Shown here in pieces: positions 1-12,190 of a stretch of DNA of 64,000 nucleotides. A program made the translations under genes and the position numbers. Source of the DNA: Symsagittifera roscoffensis (taxonomy: Eukaryota; Xenacoelomorpha; Acoela; Convolutidae); assembly GCF_963678635.1 (NCBI RefSeq), contig NC_087067.1:31162401-31226400 (forward strand). Direction: 5' to 3'. Under the pieces are notes generated by a model. It saw only the letters and a list, made by a program, of their open reading frames with translations. It had not been told where the DNA came from and did no database searches. Within the stretch, counting starts at the first letter, position 1. Every line of letters begins with the position of its first letter.

Positions 1-160
1 GGGGTGGAGATATCAACTTTGGGAGTCCATCTGGAGGAAGATGTTAGTTTGATCCCATTCCATTATTTCAACTTCCATTGTTTCAGCTCTACTCCAGGAC
101 TGGTTTTCAATTTAGTCAGTTTAGTCAATTTTGAATCATTTCTGATCAGACTTTCTACAC

Positions 161-280
161 AAGGGCGGATCTGAGGCGCCTTAAGGAAAACTTTAGGGCT
201 GATCGGCCAAAAATAGGACCCTATAAAAAATACCAAAGAGGAACCCTTTGATTGATGAGGGGGTTGCATCCCGAAGTTGG
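161..280 (-). repeat. Fragment of hAT-type MITE (GGGGCGGAT family)
   Basis: The segment carries a GGGCGGATCTGAGGCGCC-like stretch and then degraded matches to the inner part of the element at 24009-24433 (the AAAACTTTAGGG, GGCCAAAAAT and CCCTTTG stretches). It reads as an old, truncated copy, with no target duplication visible. The assignment is by eye from shared words only. Confidence 0.5.
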
Positions 281-290
281 TTCAGAATTG

Positions 291-2720
291 GTTTTGAACA
301 TCCAAAAACAGAAAGTAATTTCAGTAGATGATTGAAAATTTACAGTCACTTGAAGATCTTCAGATTAGCGAACTTAAGTGCGGGTCACATACTGTATTAG
401 GTTGAAATCAAAAATCGCATTTACCTCTAATTGGGTATTCCAAGTTGTTTTGGTTGTTAACAGATATTTTCTTTCGCGATTTAGGTCATTAAATCACTTT
501 TCCCAGCAGATTTTTCTGCTTGGCTTGTTTGTTTACATGATCCCAATCTTTCGATGCCTGTGCTGAAGGCTCGAAAACAGGAGATTATTTGTGTAATTTT
601 GAAGCAAAGCTGGTCAAATTTGTCCTTTTGGCTGTTTTGTTATTTATCACCACCTAAGCTAGTGAGATTATACAGTTAGTAGAGTTTATTCAGTTGAAAA
701 TGAGCGGAGCAATAACAAATAATAACACTCTGCAGTTCCAAATACAAGTCTTGGCCATATGGGATATCTTTATGTAACTAATCTGTAGAAATTGGCTTGT
801 CCGTCCCTGGGGACTGAGGGGACGACTAAGTACCTGTACCCCCGCCGCTGATACGCGGTAACCCCTACTCCACCGTCACCGGACTGTAGCCCGACCGGCG
901 CTTATCAAACCACAGACGCACTTGGTATGCTAAGCCGGACCAAGCTCACCATTATTGTTATTGTTAGGAGACGCTTTAGAGATGATAGAACTATCTTAGC
1001 TACCCGAAAGTGTTACCAGCCGATTTCTCCTTTTTTATTTTTAACAGGAATGGTGCATGCGTTGTAAGGGGTGGAGATTTTTTCAAAATTGTGAAAGGCA
1101 ATTAAACAATTTCCACTTTTTTATCTGGCATCCTAGGACCACAATGAGAAGTCAATTTTTCGATACTGTAGATTAGATTTCAAAAACGCTTTTTTTCAAG
1201 TTTTCATGGCCCTTGGGATTTAAAAGTGAAACATGATATCGAACTTCATATTTAACGCGGTTTTTGGATTGTTTTCGTTCAACTTTTCTTAAAAATTCCT
1301 AGAGGTTCGGCGTATAGAATTCTTCTTGCTGTTGAGTTAACAACTGCGCTTTAATCGAATAAATACACACGATGCAAAAATGGGCAGTGGGCTCTTTTAT
1401 CTGGTTCATAAATTTTCGACCCTCTTTTTTGAAGTGCGCCCATGATGACATAAAACATACCTTCAATAGATTATATCCACTTGTCAATAAACTGGCTAAA
1501 AGTTATTTCTCAAATAAAGTTATTTTTGAGGCTATATTTATTCGTTACACATAGATGAACCCTAAAGGCGAATCGGAGATCACGGGTAAATACACACCTT
1601 GTTCTTTTTTCTTATGATATAGTTAAAAGAGTCACCAATTATTTTCACAGATTGGCTTTTTATTGATGAGGACTTTTTGATGCATGACAAATTCCATTTT
1701 TTACTTATTCGGTCAATCAATATTAATACATGTCTTTACTTCATTTGCCTCAGAGTTACTTCAATTTTTTTGATTTCTCATTTTCAAATACTTCCACTTG
1801 CCAGGCCATGTCATTAGGTAAGATTCTCGCAACTATAAATTATGAGTGTTTGTATACTAAACACAAAAAAGTCATTTGATATAGGCAGAAGAAAAACCGT
1901 CTTTTCCAACAAAAAATAATTATATCGTTTAAATTTATAAGTCAAATGAGAATCGGATCATGGCGAAACTCCTCTAAACAGTCTTTTGAATTGCTCAACT
2001 CTTACTTTCTTTGTAGGTTATTTGAAAAATAAAAAAAAATAGCTAGTTAAAATAAAATATTAAGTTGATTGGAATTGTAATTATTCTAATTACCCGTAGT
2101 GTAGTGAGGTTTAAAATGTGTTCATTTGATCGATTTTTGTGGTCACAAATGTTGCCCACTCACCTATCCCCCCACACACACCTCCCATCCCCCCACACCT
2201 ACTTGACAACTCCTTAAATTTTTTGGGGAGTAAAGATCGATATGGTGGGTGGGGCACGCGTTTACGGTATTTTTACTCATTTTACGGTAAGTGTAAGTAA
2301 CGAAGTAAGGTGTAAGTGGTCAGAAATTAAGAATGGTGGGAGTTAGAGTGAAGTATTTAGGGGGAAGGGAGACAAGTAGAAGAAGACAAGTAGAAAATAA
2401 CTTGCTGTTGCCAAAGGTGGTGAAATTTTTCCAGAAGATAATTTTGATTGTTATTTTCACTCAAAAAACTTTTTTACACGTATAATTAATTATCGGACCA
2501 CAAATGGTTAGTTATTTTATGCGAAAACAAGCAGCTATTGATTTTATGTAGCTTGAAAAAATTGTATCAAGATTTTTACTATTTTTGTTTTTCTTGTTTT
2601 GATTCATCGAAAATTGAAAGTTGGCTCAAATGTACGAATTTTTATCTGAATTCACTAAATTCGCCTTCTTTTTTGCCTATCAATGAAAAAAGGCAGTGTG
2701 ATCTGTATTAGTTTGAAATC
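291..2720. other. Intergenic, no gene seen
   Basis: AT-rich sequence with only short chance reading frames. It contains the GC-rich island at 785-1030 (listed separately) and a C-rich stretch around 2158-2205. No coding exon, RNA gene or intact mobile element could be supported. Confidence 0.6.
785..1030. other. Unidentified GC-rich, hairpin-rich island
   Basis: A sharply GC-rich block in AT-rich surroundings. It holds short hairpins such as CCGC-TGATAC-GCGG and GTCCC/GGGGAC pairs, and ends in TTATTGTTATTGTTAGG. All frames are interrupted by stops, and no tRNA A/B boxes or rRNA signature were recognised. It may be the untranslated end of a retroelement or SINE, or a structured RNA. Its identity is unknown. 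Confidence 0.35.
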
Positions 2721-3063
2721 ATGGACGGATTAGACCCCCTCGCCAACCGAAGGTTTGCCCCTTTAGTGTTTTTTATTACATCCATTTCCGGCAGACCAAC
2801 CCTAATTTGTTTCTAAAGTCGCCTTCAAAAGGGGAGCGTGCGCCGAAAATTTTCTAAAAAGTGGCCATAAATCCAAAAACAGCATTTCTGACCTGTTTTT
2901 TTAAGTTGACTGCGGTGCAAAAGTTTGGATCAAAGTAGGTTCTTTATAGTGTTCCAAGAGCGTTCAGAAAATCAATTTGGCCTATCTAAAAAAAAGTTTA
3001 ACAAAACTTTTGAGAAATGTTTGAAAATCCGCCCCCCTTGAGAAAATTGTAGCTCCGCCCCTG
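2721..3063 (+). repeat. hAT-type MITE copy, degraded left end
   Basis: Begins ATGGACGGATTAG and ends CTCCGCCCCTG, matching the ends CAGGGGCGGAT and ATCCGCCCCTG of the clean copy at 24009-24433. Shared internal words include GGCAGACCAACCCTAA and GGGGAGCGTGCGCC. The left terminal bases are mutated and no target duplication is evident. Confidence 0.7.
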
Positions 3064-3939
3064 ACTCAAACCCTAACGTTTTAAGCGTTCTACCCAAATG
3101 TGCTGTATCATTGCACTCAAAAAAGGGTGTGTGAAAACATTTAGAATTTTTTAACTTACAGTTCCGATTCCTCGTGAATGTTTAAATTTTTCTCGGAATC
3201 CTTGTCGCTTTGTAACCAAAATAATTGAAATCAGAAGAATAAAATTCAGAATTACTTATTCCAAATTGCGTCGAAGTAACATTGTCAACATAATACTCCG
3301 TCAAGCAAAAGCAAGGACGCAAAATTAGCGAGTTCTCGTATGAATAGTATCAACTGTTTGTGAAAAATTATCTTCCTCTAACCCCTATTAATCTTTAATT
3401 TTGGTCGTTTAATTTTGTGGTATACATTTTTATTTGCCTATATTTACATGTTTGCTGACAATCCTTGGAAAAACAAAATTGAAAATTTGGGTAAATTTTG
3501 TTGCTTAACAATTGTAATAATTTTTTGATCATTTTGCTGGGTTTTTGTTTCTAATCAATATCTGGCAATAATTTCACCGCCTGAACTTTTGTCTAGTTTT
3601 GCAAGCTATATGTGCTGGAATATATACCTTCAACAAAAAATTTTCTTAGTCTGCTATTTTTAGTTTGTCAAACAGTTGTTAATGCATCTCACCTCAGCTG
3701 TGGAGAATGATATTTGAAAACTCCAGGATAAACTACCACAACTTCCAAAAAGATGAATTTTTTTTTCATCTGTTACAAAAATTGCTTTTATGTATGGAAA
3801 ATCTTCCGAGACGATTGGTTTTATCCAAGGGGTGAAAGATTGTGGTTTAGTGAATTAGAACTTGATTTTTCCAAAAGCTGTTACATTTTATTAATTGTAA
3901 ATAAGAACAAGACTGCTCGTATCAGGGCGAAGCCCTGAA

Positions 3940-4442
3940 TGTTCCGACTGCCTTTTAAAGTTTATGGAGCAGTAATAACATAAATATCATTAACAAAATA
4001 AACGTAAAAATTTTTTGTAAGAAACTTCCAAAATTTGAAACTTTTTCCATGAAAATCATCACCCCACACGCCATGTAAACTACAAAAGAATAGATTTCGC
4101 TCCTTTTAACAAACCAATTATGGCAAATAAGCTTCTTTCAACCAATTTGGAACGATTTCTAAGACGGATTAAATCTCCGCTTACGCATTAATAGCGCGAA
4201 ATATATCGCGCGTTAATTGTCCCAAATTAGCCACAATGGTAATCTTTAAACCCTCATAACTTTACGAAAAATGATCACAAGTGAAATATCTTTTAAAATT
4301 TAAGCTCAAGACAACAATACCTTTTGAGTGATATAAGAATTTCCGTCAAAAATGGCATGTTAAAAAGTCGAAACTTGTCTGAAGAAAAAAAACTCACCCC
4401 GAGCACAAATATTCCGTTACTTTCGTATCGAAAGTCGGAACA
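3940..4442 (+). mobile_element. MITE family 1, full copy (TIR TGTTCCGACT)
   Basis: About 500 bp bounded by TGTTCCGACT and AGTCGGAACA inverted termini. The interior lacks coding capacity. The diagnostic internal words are GGATTAAATCTCCGCTTACG, GCGCGTTAATTGTCCC and CCCCGAGCACAAATATTCC. A hairpin CAGGGCGAAGCCCTG sits just outside the left terminus and recurs beside other copies, so the true left boundary may lie about 35 bp further out. At least seven other copies or fragments occur in the window. The superfamily is not assigned because no clear target duplication was found. Confidence 0.8.
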
Positions 4443-4567
4443 ATTATACAAAAGAAGCAAACCCCATCTATCTCTCGTTTTTCTAATGCTCCATGTCTTT
4501 TTCTCTCCTAACTGAGTTGTAAACACAAGCTCAACCGCATATACACATAATCCTTCTCTTTCCAGAT

Positions 4568-4571
<4 letters not shown>

Positions 4572-4634
<63 letters not shown>
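4572..4634. repeat. (TC)n microsatellite
   Basis: Uninterrupted TC dinucleotide runs broken once by CCTTTC. On the minus strand it reads as an Arg-Glu repeat, a chance reading frame and not a protein. The equivalent tract in the tandem copy is longer. Confidence 0.95.
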
Positions 4635-7187
4635 ATTTCTTCTCATGAAAAGTGTAGAGCATTTTCTTTCTGCGCATACATCTGGTTTTACGGGTCAAAA
4701 TAAATCAACCAAAAACTTCTCGATGGTTGATTATAGTTTTCAGAGACTTCAAAGTGGCTATAAAATACAATCAGGAAATTTTTTTCCATTTTGCCTATTT
4801 TATATTTAAAAAGCTCGAAAGTTTGCTAATACTTATAGACAAAATCCAAATAGTTTCTAATTTGAAATGACTGGTAGGGCTTTTTTGTTGTTAAAATCAT
4901 GCAATTCTTTTTGTTGTTTAAATTATGCAATTTCATTTCAATCAACAGGAAAGGACAAATTTTCTTACACTAAAAACAGCTTTCAACAATTGAGTTTGAG
5001 TTAGACATTTAATATTCAACCGACACCGTGACGAAGCATTTTTTTTGTTCCTCCGTGAAATCGCTGGGCACTTTTTATGCTGTACGGTACGGTCCGTACG
5101 TTATTACGACGCTCTTTGGCTACCTCTCAGAACACCATCATGAGAGCTCAAATTTTGTATGTATAATACAATTTCACTTCACCCGTGATTGTGATTTTCA
5201 AAAAAAGATTGCTCACTGCTCAAGAAACAGCGGACTGAATTTTTCGTTTTAGATGAAAAATTACAGACTGAATTTCCAATCTATTACAACTGGGATTTTG
5301 TAAATATTATGATTAGTTTTTTTGTTTATATTTGTTTTTTTTTCTGTGGCTTTTTAACAATTTCAGTTTTCTTTCTCCAGCTAAAAAAACAACTCACAAA
5401 AAAAATTAATCAAAAAGTTACTAGCAAAATTTTGAAAAAGGTTCAATTTTTTTAAAGTTTTGTTCTTTGTTCTTGTTTTGTTACCCTTGATTATCCTTGC
5501 TTTCATTGTATCTCACAAAATAAGGTCAAAGTTTTGTAATCAGATGTGTTTTATTCTTTTCCAAGGCTGAATGTTTAATTATTCAGCCTTTTCGCAACCG
5601 ATCAAAACATTTAGTGCGGTTTTTTTTTTTAAGGAGCCAGAAATATTGCTATATGGATGAATTTTTAAAGCAACAAGCTAACATCTAAATATTGCTAGCT
5701 ATCCATCATCATTACCATGATTTACTTCCAGACAAATCAAAATTTGAAAAACACTGAAAACTTCCATCTTTGCGGCCGAAACAGACAAAAAGCTAATAAG
5801 TTAAAAATAACATTAATCAGCAACTGGCGCCTCAAAAACCTCATTACCAAAAGCAAACAAGGATGTCAGTCAAGTAAGAGTTTTTTCGGGGTAAAAATTG
5901 TCCTGAAAAACGTTCAATCAATTTGAAAAAGCCAGAACTTTTTGAATAAATTGTCCACGCTTTTTTAGTACAACTGACATGTATAAAATAAATTGAAAAA
6001 TAAGAATTTAACATATCGGAAAACTTCGCCATCTTATATTCATATCTTGAATTTTGACTAAAACCACTTTTGCTTCAGGTGGTCAATCTTCATACGCTTG
6101 TCACGCCAATATTTATGGCACCATTGCTACAATACGAAGATGAGCATTTGACACAAACAAAGGGGCCGGCATTTTAGGAAAAGAAAAACAATTGAAAAAG
6201 GCAATTGAATTTGACAAACAACACATCTTGGAGCCCTAATCCAGCAGATTTGTCTGATTTGTTCCCTTTTTTCTGCAATTTAATGGAGACAAACTAATCC
6301 CGATCCTAATTGATACAAGAGACAAAATAGGAAAAAACAGTTATAACGTGCTGTATCATTGCACTCAAAAAAGGGTGTGTGAAAACATTTAGAATTTCTT
6401 AACTTACAGTTCCAATTGCTCGTGAATGTTTAAATTTGTCTCGGAATCCTTGTCGCTTTGTAACCAAAATAATTGAATTCAGAAGATTAAAATTCGGAAT
6501 TACTTATTCCAAATTGCGTCCAAGTAACATTGTCAACATAATACTCCGTCAAGCAAAAGCAAGGACGCAAAATTAGCGAGTTCTCGTATGAATAGTATCA
6601 ACTGTTTGTGAAAAATTATCTTCCTCTAACCTCTATTAATCTTTAATTTTGGTCGTTTAATTGTGTGGTATACATTTTTATTTGCCTATATTTACATGTT
6701 TGCTGACAATCCTTGGAAAAACAAAATTGAAAATTTGGGTAAATTTTGTTGCTTAACAATTGTAATAATTTTTTGATCATTTTGCTGGGTTTTTGTTTCT
6801 AATCAATATCTGGCAATAATTTCACCGCCTGAACTTTTGTCTAGTTTTGCAAGCTATATGTGCTGGAATATATACCTTCAACAAAAAATTTTCTTAGTCT
6901 GCTATTTTTAGTTTGTCAAACAGTTGTTAATGCATCTCACCTCAGCTGTGGAGAATGATATTTGAAAACTCCAGGATAAACTACCACAACTTCCAAAAAG
7001 ATGAATTTTTTTTTCATCTGTTACAAAAATTGCTTTTATGTATGGAAAATCTTCCGAGACGATTGGTTTTATCCAAGGGGTGAAAGATTGTGGTTTAGTG
7101 AATTAGAACTTGATTTTTCCAAAAGCTGTTACATTTTATTAATTGTAAATAAGAACAAGACTGCTCGTATCAGGGCGAAACCCTGAA

Positions 7188-7689
7188 TGTTCCGACTGCC
7201 TTTTAAAGTTTATGGAGCAGTAATAACATAAATATCATTAACAAAATAAACGTAAAAAATTTTTGTAAGAAACTTCCAAAATTTGAAACTTTTTCCATGA
7301 AAATCATCACCCCACACGCCATGTAAACTACAAAAGAATAGATTTCGCTCCTTTTAACAAACCAATTATGGCAAATAAGCTTCTTTCAACCAATTTGGAA
7401 CGATTTCTAAGACGGATTAAATCTCCGCTTACGCATTAATAGCGCGAAATATATCGCGCGTTAATTGTCCCAAATTAGCCACAATGGTAATCTTTAAACC
7501 CTCATAACTTTACGAAAAATGATTACAAGTGAAATATCTTTTAAAATTTAAGCTCAAAACAACAATACCTTTTGAGTGATATAAGAATTTCCGTCAAAAA
7601 TGGCTTGTTAAAAAGTCGAAATTTGTCTGAAGAAAAAAACTCACCCCGAGCACAAATATTCCGTTACTTTCGTATCGAAAGTCGGAACA
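7188..7689 (+). mobile_element. MITE family 1, duplicated copy
   Basis: Same element and flanks as 3940-4442, carried by the tandem duplication rather than by an independent insertion. The TGTTCCGACT and AGTCGGAACA termini are intact. A few substitutions and small indels separate it from its sister. Confidence 0.85.
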
Positions 7690-7814
7690 ATTATACAAAA
7701 GAAGCAAACCCCATCTATCTCTCGTTTTTCTGATGCTCCATGTCTTTTTCTCTCCTAACTGAGTTGTAAACACAAGCTCAACCGCATATACACATAATCC
7801 TTCTCTTTCCAGAT

Positions 7815-7816
<2 letters not shown>

Positions 7817-7889
<73 letters not shown>
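7817..7889. repeat. (TC)n microsatellite, longer allele
   Basis: Counterpart of 4572-4634 in the second tandem copy, expanded by several repeats. The length difference is one of the few clear differences between the two copies. Confidence 0.95.
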
Positions 7890-7893
<4 letters not shown>

Positions 7894-10166
7894 CTTCTCA
7901 TGAAAAGTGTAGAGCATTTTCTTTCTGCGCATACATCTGGTTTTACGGGTCAAAATAAATCAACCAAAAACTTCTCGATGGTTGATTATAGTTTTCAGAG
8001 ACTTCAAAGTGGCTATAAAATACAATCAGGAAATTTTTTTTCCATTTTGCCTATTTTATATTTAAAAAGCTCGAAAGTTTGCTAATACTTATAGACAAAA
8101 TCCAAATAGTTTCTAATTTGAAATGACTGGTAGGGCATTTTTGTTGTTAAAATCATGCAATTCTTTTTGTTGTTTAAATTATGCAATTTCATTTCAATCA
8201 ACAGGAAAGGACAAATTTTCTTACACTAAAAACAGCTTTCAACAATTGAGTTTGAGTTAGACATTTAATATTCAACCGACACCGTGACGAAGCATTTTTT
8301 TTGTTCCTCCGTGAAATCGCTGGGCACTTTTTATGCTGTACGGTACGGTCCGTACGTTATTACGACGCTCTTTGGCTACCTCTCAGAACACCATCATGAG
8401 AGCTCAAATTTTGTATGTATAATACAATTTCACTTCACCCGTGATTGTGATTTTCAAAAAAAGATTGCTCACTGCTCAAGAAACAGCGGACTGAATTTTT
8501 CGTTTTAGATGAAAAATTACAGACTGAATTTCCAATCTATTACAACTGGGATTTTGTAAATATTATGATTAGTTTTTTTGTTTATAGTTGTTTTTTTTCT
8601 GTGGCTTTTTAGCAATTTCAGTTTCCTTTCTCCAGCTAAAAAAAAACTCACAAAAAAAATTAATCAAAAAGTTACTAGCAAAATTTTGAAAAAGGTTCAA
8701 TTATTTTTTAAAGTTTTGTTCTTTGTTCTTGTTTTGTTACAAGAATAGGCATTGCCAGTTTATTTTGTGCTACCTTACCTGCCTAGCAATTGATTATCCT
8801 TGCTTTCATTGTATCTCACAAAATAAGGTCAAAGTTTTGTAATCAGATGTGTTTTATTCTTTTCCAAGGCTGAATGTTTAATTGTTCAGCCTTTTCGCAA
8901 CTGATCAAAACATTTGATGCGGTTTTTTTTCTTTTAAGGAGCCAGAAATATTGCTATATGGATGAATTTTTAAAGCAACAAGCTAACATCTAAATATTGC
9001 TAGCTATCCATCATCATTACCATGATTTACTTCCAGACAAATCAAAATTTGAAAAACACTGAAAACTTCCATCTTTGCGGCCGAAACAGGCAAAAAGCTA
9101 ATAAGTTAAAAATAACATTAATCAGCAACTGGCGCCTCAAAAACCTCATTACCAAAAGCAAACAAGGATGTCAGTCAAGTAAGAGTTTTTTCGGGGTAAA
9201 AATTGTCCTGAAAAACGTTCAATCAATTTGAAAAAGCCAGAACTTGTTGAATAAATTGTCCACGCTTTTTTAGTACAACTGACATGTATAAAATAAGTTG
9301 AAAAATAAGAATTTAACATATCGGAAAACTTCGCCATCTAATATTCATATCTTGGATTTTGACTAAAACCACTTTTGCTTCAGGTGGTCAATCTTCATAC
9401 GCTTGTCACGCCAATATTTATGGCACCATTGCTACAATACGAAGATGAGCATTTGACACAAACAAAGGGGCCGGCATTTTAGGAAAAGAAAAACAATTGA
9501 AAAAGGCAATTGAATTTGACAAACGACACATCTTGGAGCCCTAATCCAGCAGATTTGTCTGATTTGTTCCCTTTTTTCTGCAATTTAATGGAGACAAACT
9601 AATCCCGATCCTAATTGATACAAGAGACAAAATAGGAAAAAACAGTTATAACTGTTTATGACTTGGATTAGCAAACAGCAACAAAACAGAAGACATGCAT
9701 GGTTGTAAGAAGTGTCATTTAACGCATGGATTTCCACGCGGGACCATTTGAATAAAAAGGTACTGAGAGTGATTAATTGATAGTTTTTTGTTCATACTGG
9801 TCACGCACTCACTTTTATCTGGTCCAGAACAAAGCATAAATAACTCCAAATGTCATTGATGTTTAACGTACTAGAACAATGATTCTCATCCTCCTATCTG
9901 TGCACTAAATTTACATTCAATAACATATGACTCCCTATTGTTACAAGATCCCGCCTTATTCGTTCACGTGAACCTTCAATTTGTCACACATTAGCATAAA
10001 AACACATTCGATTCAATTCACGATTTGTTCTCAGATGTCGACATGAATGAAATTGATTAAACGTTAAGACGTGTCCTTGACAAAACTTCGGCTCCTCAGA
10101 CTGCGATAATTGCGTCCATCGATTCATAGTTGAAGTTGAGAAGGACGATGCGGTTGAACGATTGAC

Positions 10167-12190
10167 ATGAGTGCCGAAGAATTCAGCAAGATCTTGACTC
10201 GGAAACAGGCCTCATTCCTCTGTATCAGCGACCTCATCGAGGATTATCTAGGGTCCCAATCGGCCTCATTGGAGTACCCGTTCCAGCTAGTCCAGGCACC
10301 CTACACCTTCTTGAGGATCCGGAAGGAGAAGAAGTACAAGTTGAGGAAGAATGACAGCAAGATTTACAGACAGGCAGTGCTGGACTACGCCAACATTCAA
10401 GTATGAACTTCAATTTCATCGCTGCAAACACCTAGTTGCAGTAAAAGTTATCGCCAGATCAAAAGTAAAGGTAGTCCTTAAACCAAATTGCGGGCAATTC
10501 AAGTGTTTTTGTTATTTGTCAACAAAATATTTGAACTTTCTAGAAAATAGATGGGCACAAAAATATGTCATTTTAGGACAAACCGGGGCAGATGGCGAAA
10601 GACAAGCAGCACCTCATTTTATCTCTGACTCCTTCGGGAACCGAAGAGGAAAAGAGCTACAAGAGTCTGTCATCAACGCCTTGCGGATCCCTGCACAGCG
10701 TCCGATCTAGATCACAGGCGAATCTCGCCAATGCTGGCACAGCCGGATCTTCCGAGAGCAACCAGAGTAGAGGAGCTCGGTTTAAGAAACAATCGCCGTC
10801 CATGTCGCCAAGACACAGGAAGAAAGCGTCCAGTACCGAGAGGGTTCTATCGCCCACCAATCACAACGCGATTCACATAGTGGAAGCAAGCCCAGCAGTC
10901 ATTGATGACCGACTGCATCAGAGTGGGAGCTCCGGAGGCTTTGCTTCTCAAATTGATGCCTTGTCACTCCTGCCGAACAAAATGTCTCCACGTCATCTTG
11001 CATTTCAAGCGTCACATCGCCATTCGCCAATGACCAACGAAACAGCTCAAGGCGCCTACTCAGCGAAAACTTCCAAACTCCACAAACCACCGGCACCTCC
11101 GCCTCCAGCAAGAATGTCAAACGAAAACCGAACGCCTCAAACGCCGTCTAAATTTCCACGTGAAGCCGGTACTACAAATCTAACTTATCAATCGTTGACC
11201 TCACATCCTAATTATGGAAACAGTTTTGCTCCGAATTCTTTCGACAGCAGTTTCCATTCAAACAATTCTTGGTATCATAGCGACGACGAAGACGAAGACG
11301 ACGATGTTCACGAAACACTTGACGAACTAAATCAATCGCCCCGACATAAATCAGAGCATGGAAGGGCACTTCTAACTAATGGACACGGTCCAAGCATAGC
11401 TTCCAATTGGCCAAATAAAACAAATCTTCCCACTAATCAGAACAACTTGCCACCCACGGAACACTTCATTTTATCAACCAGTGAAGTTGCAACCACAGAA
11501 TCGGGTCAGCACCAGATATTCGCCCCTTATCACATCTTGTCATCAAACCCTCCAAACAACGATCCAGTTTGTAGTAGTAGCAGACCAGTTCCCCGCCACA
11601 GTTCTCTGAACTCTGCTGTTCCTGGAAACGGAATCCATCCAATCGCTGCTAATCTAGAAACATCGAAAAGTGAACTGAACCAGCGAATAAGTGTTTTGTT
11701 TGGAAAAATTGGAAGTAGTGCTTTTGAACTTCTTGACGAACACAAAGAAAGTTTGGGCGACTGTGTTAACAATGAGTACACTTTAGCTTCGCTATTCGAG
11801 CACAAATCGGGATCTCTGTTCTTTTACGGAATGGTCGATACAATTTTCTGGAACTCCCATTCCAAAACTATGAGTTTAGTCGAGTTTCAGACTACAGTGA
11901 AAGCCACGCCCTCTCCATATCACCTCTTGCAGCTCTACTGTTTCAAGGAAATTGCAGACAAGAAGAAAATTTGTAAGAGAATTAAGTTGTACGTTTTGGG
12001 ACTGCATTTGGAATCCGACGGACCTCGGTTGAAATTGTGGAGGTACAAAGCGACAGGAGCGATGCCGAGTTTGAAAGCTCTTCTATTCGACTCTAAATTA
12101 CAGACACAGGAAAGACTTTATTCATGCCCCGAGTTTAACTTTATGGGCCGACTAAAGCAAGGCAAAGAAGTCGTGTATGAAATGGTATGA
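10167..12190 (+). CDS. Unknown protein, two exons (~615 aa)
   Basis: Exon 1 is 10167-10400 (78 codons). The intron 10401-10576 has a GTATGA donor and TTTTAG acceptor in phase 0. Exon 2 is 10577-12190. An in-frame TGA lies four codons before the chosen ATG. The N-terminal ~80 residues are compact and rich in Lys/Arg near the end. Residues ~100-440 are low-complexity (Ser, Asn, His, Pro), with a proline run near 247-257 and an acidic DDEDEDDD run near 312, typical of intrinsic disorder. Residues ~445-615 look folded: hydrophobic and aromatic, with D499, then E514-F-Q516, then a YHLLQLYCF helix. That order loosely recalls a PD-(D/E)XK nuclease core with Gln for Lys, but this is a weak inference. 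The terminal codons read ATG|GTATGA, the same donor hexamer as intron 1, so the gene may continue past 12184 into an unseen exon. No family was recognised with certainty. Confidence 0.8.

Larger units (their letters stand above)
3100..6347 (+). repeat. Tandem segmental duplication, copy 1 (3248 bp)
   Basis: Starts at GTGCTGTATCATTGCACTC and ends at AAAAAACAGTTATAAC. It is followed directly by a second copy starting with the same bases at 6348. The two copies are nearly identical over their length, differing by scattered substitutions, a longer TC run and about 46 extra bases in copy 2. Both carry a MITE and a TC microsatellite. The short reading frames inside are conserved only because the DNA is duplicated, so none is called a gene. 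Confidence 0.95.
6348..9652 (+). repeat. Tandem segmental duplication, copy 2 (3305 bp)
   Basis: Directly abuts copy 1 and ends at the same ACAGTTATAAC, after which unique sequence resumes. It is longer than copy 1 by a TC-tract expansion and by roughly 46 bases at 8741-8789 that copy 1 lacks. Flanking sequence is unique on both sides, so the junction 6347/6348 is visible to the base. Confidence 0.95.

Noticed and set aside
3753-3938. 61-codon frame repeated identically at 7001-7186
   Set aside because: Identity follows from the recent tandem duplication of the whole 3.25 kb and not from protein-level selection. No motif, poor composition.
4293-4646. Minus-strand frame of 117 codons with a long Arg-Glu repeat
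   Set aside because: It is simply the (TC)n microsatellite read in reverse. The frame is not kept in the duplicated copy, where the tract length differs.
5028-5252. 74-codon frame conserved in both tandem copies
   Set aside because: Same reason. Surrounding non-coding DNA is equally conserved.
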